Numbered from the stretch's first letter, positions 27,422 to 36,366 are shown. The stretch is DNA of 64,000 nucleotides from Acidobacteriota bacterium (GCA_947467605.1 CANIII010000010.1:62001-126000), one strand, 5' to 3'. Program-made: numbers and translations. The notes: generated from the letters alone by a model not told the origin.

Positions 27422-28417
27422 CTAGGTGAACAACTTGGCGAGCAACGCCTTCTGCGCGTGCAGCCGATTCTCGGATTGATCGAACACGACCGACTGCGGT
27501 GAGTCCATCACCGCATCGGTGACTTCGTGTCCGCGATGCGCCGGCAGGCAGTGCAGGAACAGGGCCTCGGGCCCGGCCGCATCCATCATCGATTCGTTGA
27601 CCTGGAACGCCGCGAAGATCGTTTCGCGCGCATCGATCTGCTCTTCCTGACCCATCGACGCCCACACGTCGGTGTAGACGGCGTCAGCGCCGGTGACCGC
27701 GGCGATTGGATCGTTGGTCACTTCCACGAGGCCGCCCCAGCGAGCTACGCGCGCGCACTCGGCGATGATCGGCTTGGGCAGCTCGTAGCCCTTGGGTGAG
27801 GCCACGCGCACGCACATGCCGAGCATCACAGCGGCATGCGCCAGCGAGACCGCCACGTTGTTGCCGTCGCCCACGAACGTCACTGTGCGACCGCGCAGAT
27901 CACCGAGATGTTCACGCAGCGTGAGGACATCGGCGATCGCCTGACACGGATGTTCCTCATCGGTCAGCGCGTTGACGACCTTCAGCGACGGGGCGGCGCC
28001 GGCAAACTCCAGGAGGCGCGCCTGCGCAAACGTGCGCACAATGGCGCCCGCAACCCAGCGCTCGAGATTCTTGGCCACATCAGTGACCGTTTCGCGGCTG
28101 CCCAGCGCCACATCCGCAGCCGGATCGATGACGTTGCCGCCGAGCTCGCGCACGGCAATCGTGAATGTGCTCTTCGTGCGCAGCGACGGCTTGTCGAAGA
28201 GCAGCGCCACATGTTTACCCGCGAGCGGCGTCACCGACGTGCGACCGAGTGCGCGCTCGGCCTTGAGCTGCGCGGCCAGAGCCAGCGTGTCGTCCAGCTC
28301 TTCGTGAGAGAGGTCGAGGACCGAGAGAAAGTCTTTGGCGCGCAGACCGCGTGCAATGCCACGCGCCTTGGCCCGGCTGAACGAACGCACCTGAGGATCG
28401 GTCATCACTTTGCTCAC
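27422..28417 (-). CDS. argF: Ornithine carbamoyltransferase
   Basis: Makes citrulline from ornithine and carbamoyl phosphate. The 331-residue protein has the carbamoyl-phosphate motif KPSLRTKSTF, the HPCQAIADVLTL motif, DVWASMGQEE and the HCLPAHRGHEV ornithine loop, all typical of OTCase rather than aspartate carbamoyltransferase. N-acetylornithine specificity is unlikely because argJ supplies free ornithine. I use GTG at 28417, which overlaps the argJ stop as GTGA and has GGAG about nine bases upstream; the ATG at 28405 is the alternative. Confidence 0.93.
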   Translation of the reverse strand: MSKVMTDPQVRSFSRAKARGIARGLRAKDFLSVLDLSHEELDDTLALAAQLKAERALGRTSVTPLAGKHVALLFDKPSLRTKSTFTIAVRELGGNVIDPAADVALGSRETVTDVAKNLERWVAGAIVRTFAQARLLEFAGAAPSLKVVNALTDEEHPCQAIADVLTLREHLGDLRGRTVTFVGDGNNVAVSLAHAAVMLGMCVRVASPKGYELPKPIIAECARVARWGGLVEVTNDPIAAVTGADAVYTDVWASMGQEEQIDARETIFAAFQVNESMMDAAGPEALFLHCLPAHRGHEVTDAVMDSPQSVVFDQSENRLHAQKALLAKLFT

Positions 28418-29619
28418 GTTCGGTACTCCGCGTTGATCTTCACGTATTCCGCGCTGAAATCGCACGTCCACATCGTCGCCGCGTGATTGCCACCGAGGCC
28501 GAGGTCCACCGTGATGGTGATCTCTTTCTGCATCAGGGCCTCGGCCGCGCGCGGCGCAAGATCATCGTGCGGCACGCCTTTCACGAAGAGCCGAATGCCG
28601 CCGATGTCGACCGACGTCGTGTTGATGTCGAACGCCGCGCCTGAGCGCCCTGCGGCCGCCACGAGACGACCCCAGTTCGGGTCGCCGCCGTGGATCGCCG
28701 TCTTGACGAGTGGCGAGTTGCAGATCGTGCGTGCCGCGAGCCACGCGTCGTTGTGTGTCTCGGCGCCGGTGACATGGACGGTGACCAACTTGGTGGCGCC
28801 TTCACCGCCGCGCACGATCTCGCGCGCGAGAAATCCACACACATCCGTCAACGCACCAATGAAATCTGCATCGTCGGCGCTCGTGACTTCCACGCCGCTC
28901 AGGCCGGACGCCAGCACGAAGACACAGTCGTTGGTGGAGCATTCGCCGTCCACGGTGATGGCGTTGAACGTCGCGTCGGTGACCGTCACGAGCGCGGCCC
29001 GCAGCACATCCGGCGCGATCTTCACGTCGGTGGTGATGAAGCCCAGCATGGTGGCCATGCGCGGCTCGATCATGCCGGAGCCCTTGCACATGCCGCCAAC
29101 CGTGAACGCGCCGGCTGTGACTGCACACGATTTCGGAAACGGATCGGTGGTCATGATCGCGTGCGTCGCGCTCTCGGCGCCGTCTGTCGAGAGCGAGGCT
29201 GCCGCCGCGGCAATGCCGGAGCGCACCTTGTCCATCGGCAGATTCACGCCGATCACGCCCGTCGACGTGACCAGGACCTCCGAAACATCACAGCCGAGCG
29301 CGTTCGCGGTCACTGCCGCCATTTCACGCGCATCGGCCATGCCTTGCCCGCCGGTGCACGCATTCGCACATCCGGCGTTGACGACGACCGCGCGCGCGCG
29401 GCCACCCGTCGTTTTCAAATGCTCGAGCGAGACGAGCACCGGCGCCGCTTGCGCCTTGTTCGTCGTGAATACGCCCGCCGCCGCAACGACCGCGCTGGCT
29501 TCGACGATAGCAACGTCGGGGTTGCCATTCTTCTTGATGCCGGCTCGCACGCCGCTCGCGCGGAAACCGCGCGGAGACGTGACGCCGCCTGTGGGAACAA
29601 ACGTGCGCGTGGTGGCCAT
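28414..29619 (-). CDS. argJ: Bifunctional ornithine acetyltransferase/N-acetylglutamate synthase
   Basis: Recycles the acetyl group from N-acetylornithine to glutamate in the cyclic arginine pathway. The 401-residue protein starts at ATG 29619 (MATTRTFVPTGGVTSPRGF). It has the self-cleavage region RMATMLGFITTD, where the Thr becomes the N-terminal nucleophile of the beta chain. Other motifs are VNAGCANACTG, DGECSTNDC and GGDPNWGRLVAAAGRSG. The usual STNDT is STNDC here, a small deviation that should not abolish processing. It is in the arg operon between the GNAT gene (5-base gap) and argF (GTGA overlap). Confidence 0.95.
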   Translation of the reverse strand: MATTRTFVPTGGVTSPRGFRASGVRAGIKKNGNPDVAIVEASAVVAAAGVFTTNKAQAAPVLVSLEHLKTTGGRARAVVVNAGCANACTGGQGMADAREMAAVTANALGCDVSEVLVTSTGVIGVNLPMDKVRSGIAAAAASLSTDGAESATHAIMTTDPFPKSCAVTAGAFTVGGMCKGSGMIEPRMATMLGFITTDVKIAPDVLRAALVTVTDATFNAITVDGECSTNDCVFVLASGLSGVEVTSADDADFIGALTDVCGFLAREIVRGGEGATKLVTVHVTGAETHNDAWLAARTICNSPLVKTAIHGGDPNWGRLVAAAGRSGAAFDINTTSVDIGGIRLFVKGVPHDDLAPRAAEALMQKEITITVDLGLGGNHAATMWTCDFSAEYVKINAEYRT

Positions 29620-29624
29620 CGAAC

Positions 29625-30143
29625 CTAGGCCACGGCCGCGTAGCGCGGCATCTCGATGAGCGGCAGCATCATGGCGTGCTGCTCGCACTTCCGGAACAGC
29701 GGGCAGCTGAGGCAGTCGGTCGCAATCTTCTCCGGCAGCCACGTGTGCGGCACGATCGAGAAGTTCTGGCGAACAAAGAAGCGCGCGTCATGCGTGAAGG
29801 CGCACAGCGTCTCGTAGCCGCGCGACTTGGCTTCCGACCGAATCTCGTTGACCATCCGCGTGGCCAGACCGACACCGCGAACATCACGGCTCACGACGAG
29901 CGAACGCACTTCCGCCACACGTGCCGACAGCGGCGCCAATTCCGCGCAGGCCACCAGTTCCGGCGCCCCCGTCGTTGACCCCTCGGACGCCGGGAGATAG
30001 GCCACGAGAAAGCGCTCCGCATGACGCCCGAGCTCGTTGATTTCACGCGGGAGCAGGTGACCCTCCGAAAGGTGCGCCTGAATCAGCGCAAACATCGCTT
30101 CCGCATCATCTGCGGTGGCCTGTCGAATCACGAGGTCGGTCAT
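29625..30143 (-). CDS. argA: GNAT-type N-acetylglutamate synthase (short ArgA-like)
   Basis: A 172-residue acetyltransferase with the GNAT acetyl-CoA loop RDVRGVGLATRMVNEI. It lacks the amino-acid kinase domain of enterobacterial ArgA and resembles the short single-domain N-acetylglutamate synthases such as that of mycobacteria. The C-terminus has four cysteines in PEKIATDCLSCPLFRKCEQ, a conserved-looking cluster in this family. Its place between argD and argJ supports a role as the priming acetyltransferase of the arginine pathway, alongside ArgJ recycling. The symbol follows family and context, not a direct identity. Confidence 0.82.
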   Translation of the reverse strand: MTDLVIRQATADDAEAMFALIQAHLSEGHLLPREINELGRHAERFLVAYLPASEGSTTGAPELVACAELAPLSARVAEVRSLVVSRDVRGVGLATRMVNEIRSEAKSRGYETLCAFTHDARFFVRQNFSIVPHTWLPEKIATDCLSCPLFRKCEQHAMMLPLIEMPRYAAVA

Positions 30144-30145
30144 GG

Positions 30146-31345
30146 TTAGTTCTTCTCCTGCAGTACCGCGTCCAGAATGTTCACGGCTTCATCAATATGC
30201 TGTTCGGTGATCACGAAGGGCGGCAGCAAGCGAATCACTGACGTCGACGTGCGATTGATCAGCAAGCCGCGTTCGAGTGCCGCCGGCACGACCCATCCGG
30301 CGTCTTCGCCGATGTCGATGCCACGAATGACACCCGCACCACGCAGATCCACGATGCACGCGTGCTTGGCTTTGAGTGCCGCCAGCCTGGTGTCGAAGTG
30401 CGCCGACACGCGACGAACGTTGTCCAGCACACCGCCGCTGCCGGCCACACCCAGTTCATCGAGAAACACCAGCGACGCGCGGCAGGCGAGCAGATTGCCG
30501 CCGTACGTGCTGCCGTGATCGCCCGGCGTCGCTGCGGCCGCGACCCGGTTGCTGAACATCGCCGCGCCGATCGGCACGCCGGCGCCCATCGCCTTGGCCA
30601 GGGCCATGAGGTCCGGCTTGAGCCCAAGCGTGGCGCTGTAGGTGAACGTGCCCGTGCGGCCCGAGCCGCACTGGATCTCGTCAGCGATCAGCAACGCGCC
30701 CGTCTTCGCACACGCCGCATTGATGGCCGCCACCATGGCCGCCGAGATATTCCGCACGCCGCCTTCGCCCTGGATCGGTTCGACGATGATGGCGGCGGTC
30801 GTGTCGTCAACGGCGGCGGCGAGCGCGGCCGGATCGTTCGCGTCGACGAAGACCACGTTCGGGATCAGCGGCATGAAGGGGCCGCGGTAGTGGCTGTCCC
30901 AGGTGACCGACAGCGCGCCCATTGTGCGGCCGTGGAACGAGTGATTGAACGCGACGTATTTCGTGCGCGCGCCCTGCCAGAACCGACGCGAGAACTTCAG
31001 GCACGCTTCGATCGCTTCGGCACCGCTGTTGCAGAAAAACGCGCGGTCGAGACCGGTGAGCGCCGCGAGCCGGGTCGCGAGCTCGCCTTGCAGCGGGTGA
31101 TAGAAGAGGTTCGACGTGTGGAGCAGCGTCTTTGCCTGGTCGGCAATGGCTGCGGCGAGTTTCGCGTGACCGTGACCGAGCGAGCAGACGCCCACGCCGG
31201 AGATGAAGTCGAGATATGCGCGGCCGTTCGAGTCGAACAGGCGCACGCCTTCGCCGCGTTCGAACACGACGTTTGCGCGCTTGTAGACCTGAAGAACGTG
31301 TTCCGCTTCGAGGCCCTGGACCTCAGTCATCGTGTGTGTCGTCAC
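30146..31345 (-). CDS. argD: Acetylornithine aminotransferase
   Basis: PLP enzyme making N-acetylornithine. The 399-residue protein has the class III signatures FCNSGAEAIEACLKF, NHSFHGRTMGALSVT, EPIQGEGGV, LLIADEIQCGSGRTG and PDLMALAKAMGAGVPIGA, the last holding the PLP lysine. I choose GTG at 31345: it overlaps the argB stop as GTGA and is preceded by GGAG seven bases upstream. The ATG at 31330 would shorten it by five residues. Third gene of the argCBD order on the minus strand. Confidence 0.94.
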   Translation of the reverse strand: MTTHTMTEVQGLEAEHVLQVYKRANVVFERGEGVRLFDSNGRAYLDFISGVGVCSLGHGHAKLAAAIADQAKTLLHTSNLFYHPLQGELATRLAALTGLDRAFFCNSGAEAIEACLKFSRRFWQGARTKYVAFNHSFHGRTMGALSVTWDSHYRGPFMPLIPNVVFVDANDPAALAAAVDDTTAAIIVEPIQGEGGVRNISAAMVAAINAACAKTGALLIADEIQCGSGRTGTFTYSATLGLKPDLMALAKAMGAGVPIGAAMFSNRVAAAATPGDHGSTYGGNLLACRASLVFLDELGVAGSGGVLDNVRRVSAHFDTRLAALKAKHACIVDLRGAGVIRGIDIGEDAGWVVPAALERGLLINRTSTSVIRLLPPFVITEQHIDEAVNILDAVLQEKN

Positions 31346-32121
31346 GCGCGTACTCCTGCGACCAACGTCGTCCCTGTCATCAAATCTTTGCCGTCCACGA
31401 TCTTTATTGCCGAGACGCCCGCGTCGAGAGCGGTGCGGCAGGCATTCAGTTTGGCCACCATGCCCGCGTTGGCGGCGCCACTCGCGATCATCGCGTTCAT
31501 GCCGTCCGTGTCGAGCATCGGGATCGTGGCGCCGTTCGCGTCGAACACACCGGCCGTTGTGCCGGCAATGATCAGTTCGTTCGCGCCGACGGCGGCCGCA
31601 ATGCGACACGCAATCACGTCAGCGTTCACGTTGAGCACCTGTCCCGCGTCGTCAACTCCAAGGCAGGCCACGACCGGCACGTAGCCGGCCGAAACGAGTG
31701 TGTCGAACAGCGCGGGGTTGGCCGCGGTGGGATCACCCACCAGACCGAGGCTGACGACCTCGCCTTTGGTGGACGTGATGGGCGCCACGCGCGTTGCGCG
31801 GCCGCAGCCGGCGTCCACACCGGTGAGTCCGACGGCCTGCACACCGGTGGCGACGAGCGATGCCACGAGTGCAGTATTGGTCGAGCCCGCAATGACGGCG
31901 ACCACCGCATCGAGCGTGTCGGCGTCGGTGATGCGCAGCCCGTCGACTTTCTTCGGCGTGATGCCGCGGCGGGCGAGCTCGGCGTCAATCGCTTTGCCGC
32001 CCCCGTGCACGACGATTAACGGTGTGTGGGAGGCGAGCGCCGCGATGCGCGCGGCCATCGCCGTGCGTGCGTCGAGCGCCTCGATCAACTCGCCACCGAG
32101 TTTCAGGACGATCACGTTCAC
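31342..32121 (-). CDS. argB: Acetylglutamate kinase
   Basis: Phosphorylates N-acetylglutamate. The 259-residue amino-acid kinase has VLKLGGELIEA (ATP-site lysine), IVVHGGGKAIDAEL, DGLRITDADTLD, and VLNVNADVIACRIAAAV. The N-terminal arginine-binding helix of the arginine-inhibited class is absent, since the protein begins right at the first strand, so direct arginine feedback is less likely. The GTG start at 32121 overlaps the argC stop as GTGA. Confidence 0.93.
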   Translation of the reverse strand: MNVIVLKLGGELIEALDARTAMAARIAALASHTPLIVVHGGGKAIDAELARRGITPKKVDGLRITDADTLDAVVAVIAGSTNTALVASLVATGVQAVGLTGVDAGCGRATRVAPITSTKGEVVSLGLVGDPTAANPALFDTLVSAGYVPVVACLGVDDAGQVLNVNADVIACRIAAAVGANELIIAGTTAGVFDANGATIPMLDTDGMNAMIASGAANAGMVAKLNACRTALDAGVSAIKIVDGKDLMTGTTLVAGVRA

Positions 32122-33125
32122 AGCAGGGCGGTCCGTTCATCGAGATCGTGGATCAGGTTGAAATTCTGAATCGCCTGTCCCGCTGCGCCCTTCACGAGGT
32201 TGTCGATCACGGCCACGAGCACGAGGCGGCGGCTGGCGGCGTCGAACTTCCAGCCGATGTCGCAGAAGTTGGTCCACGCGACGTGCTTGATCTCGGGCAG
32301 GGCATCGCCTGTCAGCCGCACAAACGGCGCATCGGCGTAACAGGCTTCCATCGCGTCGGCGATCTGCTCGGCAGCGACGCGCGGCTTCGTCTTGACGTAA
32401 ATCGTCTCGAGAATGCCGCGATCAAGCGGCACGAGGTGCGGCACGAACGTGACTTCGGTGCCGAGTTCCTGCTGCATCTCCGCGACATGCCGATGACCAA
32501 GCACGCCGTACGCCGACACCGACCCGTGATTCTCGGAAAAGTGCGTGCGGTCATTCGACGTGCGACCGGCGCCGGAGATGCCCGACTTCGCGTCGATCAC
32601 GATGCCGGCGTCATGATCGAGCAGGCCGGCTTTCGAGAGCGGCAGCAGCGAGAGCAACGCCGCCGTCGGATAGCAGCCCGGGCACGCGATCATCTGCGCT
32701 TTGGCGATGTCGTGCGCGTAGTGCTCCACCAGACCGTACGCGGTGCCGGCCGGAAGAGACGGCGTTGCCGGATACCAGTGCGCGCGATCCGCGTTGTCGC
32801 GAATACGAAATGCTCCCGACAGATCAATGACACGCACCCCGGCCGCGAGCAGCGGCGGCGCCACTTCCGCGGCGGCCTTTTCCGGCAGAGCCAGGAAGGT
32901 CACATCCGTCGTGGCACCAAGCTTCGCAATATCGAGCGGCTCGAGCTGGCCATTCCAGACCCGCGCAAGGCGGGGCAACGGCCGGGCCGCCGAGTCGGCA
33001 CTCGACGACATGCCGGCGACGATCTCGACATTCGGATGCCGGGACAGCAGGGCCATAAGCTCCTGACCGGCATAGCCGGTAGCTCCTGCCACTCCGACAC
33101 GAATCTTGCGTGGATAACTATGCAT
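32118..33125 (-). CDS. argC: N-acetyl-gamma-glutamyl-phosphate reductase
   Basis: NADPH-dependent reductase, third step of arginine synthesis. The 335-residue protein has the dinucleotide motif VGVAGATGYAGQELM, the catalytic cysteine in IACPGCYPTAALLSL, and KSGISGAGR and HLVPLDRGI further on. I start it at ATG 33125 (MHSYPRKIRVGVAG). The longer reading from 33152 would place its first codons inside a good -10/-35 pair. The predicted transcript start is only a few bases upstream, so the mRNA may be nearly leaderless. First gene of argC-argB-argD-argA-like-argJ-argF. Confidence 0.94.
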   Translation of the reverse strand: MHSYPRKIRVGVAGATGYAGQELMALLSRHPNVEIVAGMSSSADSAARPLPRLARVWNGQLEPLDIAKLGATTDVTFLALPEKAAAEVAPPLLAAGVRVIDLSGAFRIRDNADRAHWYPATPSLPAGTAYGLVEHYAHDIAKAQMIACPGCYPTAALLSLLPLSKAGLLDHDAGIVIDAKSGISGAGRTSNDRTHFSENHGSVSAYGVLGHRHVAEMQQELGTEVTFVPHLVPLDRGILETIYVKTKPRVAAEQIADAMEACYADAPFVRLTGDALPEIKHVAWTNFCDIGWKFDAASRRLVLVAVIDNLVKGAAGQAIQNFNLIHDLDERTALL

Positions 33126-33136
33126 TGACGATACTA

Positions 33137-33165
33137 AATATACAGATTGCATACATGGTCGTCAA
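33137..33165 (-). promoter_or_regulatory. argC promoter (-35 TTGACG, -10 TATATT)
   Basis: On the minus strand TTGACG (33165-33160) and TATATT (33142-33137) are separated by exactly 17 bases. This is one of the best sigma-70-like promoters in the window. Transcription would begin near 33130, about five bases before the argC ATG at 33125. The spacer holds ACCATGTATGCAATCTG, part of a repeat shared with the argR promoter side. Confidence 0.75.
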
Positions 33166-33214
33166 CGAAATCGTACGTGTTTTCGGTACTTGTCGTATGC
33201 ATGCCATGTATAAT
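33151..33214. promoter_or_regulatory. Candidate arginine operator region and argR -10 element
   Basis: ATACATGG (33151-33158) and CCATGTAT (33204-33211) form an exact 8-bp inverted repeat 45 bases apart, one copy inside the argC promoter spacer and the other overlapping the argR -10 element TATAAT (33209-33214). GTATGC and TGCATAC words lie beside both copies. The AT-rich, TGNAT-like composition suits an ArgR site, but the standard ARG-box is not matched closely, so operator identity is inference. No convincing -35 accompanies the argR -10. Confidence 0.5.
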
Positions 33215-33236
33215 CGTGCTCGGTCGGTGAATAGTT

Positions 33237-33689
33237 ATGAAGGCATGGCGGCAATCCCAGATTCTCGAACTCATAGATAAGGATGCGGTGACGTCTCAGG
33301 AAGCTCTGCGCGAACAGCTGCAGGGCCGGGGCATCAACGTCACGCAGGCCACACTCTCGCGCGATCTGGGCCAGATGGGCCTCGTGAAGCGCGCCGGCGA
33401 TGGGGCCTATGTGCGGCCCGGTGCCGAGCGCAGTGGCGCGGTGTTTGGCGAGCAGATGCGCAAGGCCGTCACCGCGCTTGTGCGATCGTTCGAGCGCGTG
33501 GATGGCTTGATCGTCGTGCGCACGGATCCGGGCCAGGCGAATGGACTTGCCGTGCTGATCGATCGAACGAAAATGACGGAAGTCGCCGGCACGTTGGCGG
33601 GCGATGACACCATCCTCTTGGTGTGTCGCGGCCTCGACAACGCGATGGCCATGGAGCAGAAATTGACCGCGATGGTGAAAGGCGCCTGA
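33237..33689 (+). CDS. argR: Arginine repressor
   Basis: A 150-residue ArgR with an N-terminal winged helix (KAWRQSQILELIDKDAVTSQ, and the signature TQATLSRDLGQMGLVK) and a C-terminal arginine-binding, hexamerising domain (DPGQANGLAVLIDRTKM, AGTLAGDDTILLVCRG). It is divergent from argC across 111 bases that carry the arg promoters. Its stop overlaps the start of the ArgG-like gene as TGATG, so repressor, ArgG-like protein and ArgH are one coupled unit. Confidence 0.93.
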   Translation: MKAWRQSQILELIDKDAVTSQEALREQLQGRGINVTQATLSRDLGQMGLVKRAGDGAYVRPGAERSGAVFGEQMRKAVTALVRSFERVDGLIVVRTDPGQANGLAVLIDRTKMTEVAGTLAGDDTILLVCRGLDNAMAMEQKLTAMVKGA

Positions 33690-34480
33690 TGGACCGCATC
33701 GTCTTGGCCTATTCCGGCGGCCCCGCGTCTGCGGTGGCCATTCCGTGGTTGCGCGAACAACGGCAGGTCGATGTGGTGACGGTGACCGTGGATCTCGGCC
33801 AACCGGAATCGCTCGACGGCATCCGCGTGCGTGCGATCGGCAGCGGTGCCATTCGCGCCCACGTGCTGGATCGACGCGACGTGTTCGCGCGCCATCATCT
33901 GTTGCCGGCCATTCAGGCCGGTGCCATCGACATTGATTCCACGGCTGTGCTGTCTGCACTGGCGTGGCCGTTGATCGCGCATGCGCTGGTCGAGATCGCG
34001 CAGATTGAAGGCACGCGCACGGTGGCTCACGCGGCGACCCGGGCCGCCGATCGCGCCGCTCTTGCTGCTGCCGTCACGTCGATCGACGCAGGCATTCAGG
34101 TCATTGACGTGGCTGCAACCTGGGACTTGTCATCCACCACGATGGAAGCCTACGCGCGCGAGCGCGGCATCCCGTTTGCCCGCACGGCCCCCGATGGGGA
34201 ATCATCTTCGATGCGCGTGACCGCCGGTGCATCGCCGTTCGTGGTCGCGATCGAGTTTCGCGCCGGCGTACCGGTGAAGATCAACGGTGTCGAGATGGAC
34301 TTGGTGGAGTTGTTGACCAGTCTCGACACGATCGCGGTCGCGCAAGGTGTGGCCGGCAGCGTGGTGCTCGGTGCGGCCTATCAGGCGCGGCAACAGCGTC
34401 TGGGGACGGCGCCGGTGACGGGCGCAGAGACAATTCGCGTGCAGCACGGCACGTGCGAGGTAGTGACCGATGTCCGGTAG
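33689..34480 (+). CDS. Short argininosuccinate synthase-like protein, active site degenerate
   Basis: A 263-residue protein clearly related to ArgG along its whole length (AYSGGPASAVAIPWLREQ, VTVDLGQPESLDGIRVRAIG, LSALAWPLIAHALVEIA, ATWDLSSTTMEAYARERGIP) but far shorter than the usual 390-410 residues. The ATP motif SGGLDTS reads SGGPASA, losing the Asp. The citrulline/aspartate-site segment, normally HGCTGKGNDQVRFE, reads HAATRAADRAALAA, losing nearly all polar ligands. The C-terminal oligomerisation tail is missing. Placed in the argG position between argR and argH, and coupled to both. It cannot easily be a normal argininosuccinate synthase; it may be a divergent enzyme, a regulatory paralogue or a partner subunit. 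A canonical argG would have to lie elsewhere. Confidence 0.75.
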   Translation: MDRIVLAYSGGPASAVAIPWLREQRQVDVVTVTVDLGQPESLDGIRVRAIGSGAIRAHVLDRRDVFARHHLLPAIQAGAIDIDSTAVLSALAWPLIAHALVEIAQIEGTRTVAHAATRAADRAALAAAVTSIDAGIQVIDVAATWDLSSTTMEAYARERGIPFARTAPDGESSSMRVTAGASPFVVAIEFRAGVPVKINGVEMDLVELLTSLDTIAVAQGVAGSVVLGAAYQARQQRLGTAPVTGAETIRVQHGTCEVVTDVR

Positions 34481-35861
34481 TTTGTGGTCGGGTCGATTTG
34501 AGGCGGCGCCAGACGCCGATGTGTTCGCGTACGGCAAGTCGCTCCCGGTCGACAAACGCCTGCTCGACGATGACATCACTGGCAGTGATGCCTGGGCGCG
34601 CGCGCTCGGCAAGGCCGGCGTGCTCTCGCCAACGGACGTGGACGCCATCACGCGCGGGCTCGAGGACATTCGCCTGGCGGTGCGCGCGAACGCGGCACTG
34701 ATTGATCGCGCCGACGATGAAGATGTGCACTCGTTTGTGGAGCGCGAACTGATCGCGCGCATTGGCGAGACGGGCAAGCGCCTGCATACCGGTCGGTCGC
34801 GCAACGAGCAGGTGTCGTTGGATTTTCGACTGTATCTGCGCCGTCGCGTGCCGGAGATTCAGAAAACCCTCGCCGGTCTTGTGGCTGCGCTTGCCGGTCA
34901 GGCCGAAAGCGCCGGTCAGGCGGTGATGCCGTCCTACACGCATCTGCGCCGTGCGCAGCCGGTGCTCGTTGCGCATGTGTGGCTGTCACACGCGCAGGTC
35001 TTTCGCCGCGATTGCGAGCGCTTCGAAGCCGCGCGTCACGAAGCGGATCTGATGCCGCTCGGCTCCGGTGCGATTGCCGGCACCGCGTACGACATCGACA
35101 CGGTCTTTCTCGCCGAGCGTTTGGGCTTCACGCGCGTCACCGCCAACAGCATCGACACCTCCGGCGACCGAGATTTTGTGGCGGCATTCCTCTTTGCCTG
35201 TGCCATGACCATGGTGCATCTGTCGCGCCTGGCGGAAGACGTGATCCTGTGGACGAGCGAGGAGTTTGGTTTCTTCGAACTTCACGACTCGGTCGCGACC
35301 GGATCAAGCCTGATGCCGCAGAAGAAGAATCCGGATCCGCTGGAACTCGTGCGCGGCAAGTCGGGCAAGGTCGGCGGCCTGCTCTCGGGCTGGCTCATGA
35401 CGATGAAAGGCCTGCCGCTTGGGTACAACAAGGATCTGCAGGAAGACAAAGCGATCGCGTTTGAAGCGGAAGACACGGTGATTGGCTGCGCGCGGACGAC
35501 GGCGACGGTCGTGCGCACGCTCACTCTGCGTCCCGACGTGACGCGCACGGCGGCGTCAGGTCTGCTGCTCGCCACAGAAGTCGCCGACTACCTCGTGCAC
35601 AAAGGCATGCCGTTCCGCACCGCGCATGAAGTGTCGGGCAAGATCGCGCGCGATCTGTATCAGGGCGGCCGCGACTATTCGTCCATGACGCTCGACGACT
35701 GGCGGCGCTACAGCACAGAGTTCGATGACACGATCTTCGCGGCCGTCACGCCCGAGGCGGCCGTGGCCGCGCGGCTGACGCCGCAATCAACGGGACCAAG
35801 CGCGGTGCGAGCCGCTCTTGGCGAGATCAACAGCTGGCTTCAAGAGGAGTTCACGCGATGA
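34470..35861 (+). CDS. argH: Argininosuccinate lyase
   Basis: Splits argininosuccinate to arginine and fumarate. The 463-residue protein carries the fumarase/aspartase-superfamily signature GSSLMPQKKNPDPLELVRGK, with the catalytic Ser in the flexible loop, plus GKRLHTGRSRNEQV, MPSYTHLRRAQPV and DLMPLGSGAIAGTAY. Complete family length. It overlaps the ArgG-like gene by 11 bases and the next membrane protein as ATGA. Confidence 0.95.
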   Translation: MSGSLWSGRFEAAPDADVFAYGKSLPVDKRLLDDDITGSDAWARALGKAGVLSPTDVDAITRGLEDIRLAVRANAALIDRADDEDVHSFVERELIARIGETGKRLHTGRSRNEQVSLDFRLYLRRRVPEIQKTLAGLVAALAGQAESAGQAVMPSYTHLRRAQPVLVAHVWLSHAQVFRRDCERFEAARHEADLMPLGSGAIAGTAYDIDTVFLAERLGFTRVTANSIDTSGDRDFVAAFLFACAMTMVHLSRLAEDVILWTSEEFGFFELHDSVATGSSLMPQKKNPDPLELVRGKSGKVGGLLSGWLMTMKGLPLGYNKDLQEDKAIAFEAEDTVIGCARTTATVVRTLTLRPDVTRTAASGLLLATEVADYLVHKGMPFRTAHEVSGKIARDLYQGGRDYSSMTLDDWRRYSTEFDDTIFAAVTPEAAVAARLTPQSTGPSAVRAALGEINSWLQEEFTR

Positions 35862-36366
35862 GCGCATTTCTCACACTACGTGTCTTGCACATCCTGCTCG
35901 CGGCCATTCTGGTCGGTGCGACCACCGCGATCACGCTCTTCATCGTGCCCGCCATTCAGGACGCGCGCGGTGCCGGTGGCCAGGTGATGGCCGCCGTCGG
36001 TCGGCGCGGCTACTCGGCGTTCATATCGAGTGTCAGTGGTCTGACCGCGCTGACCGGCATCTACCTCTACTGGCACTTCACCAGCGGTTTTGATCCGGTC
36101 ATCAGCGGCTCGATGGCGGGCCGCGTGTTTGGCACGGGCGGTCTCGCCGGCATTCTTGTCACCATCATCGGTGGTGCCGTCGTCGGTCGCAACGCGAAGA
36201 AAGTGGCGGCCATCATGGAGAAAGCCGGCCCGATGGCCGATGGCGCCGAGAAGAGTGCGCTCCTCTCACAGGCCGCGAAGTGCCAGCAGACCGTGGCCAC
36301 GTATGAAAAAGTCTCACTCGCGCTGATGGTGATCGCGCTCGTCTGCATGAGCGTCGGCCATTACCT

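Noticed and set aside
33126..33152. Earlier argC start
   Set aside because: It lies inside the -10/-35 region of the strong argC promoter, so it would not be transcribed.
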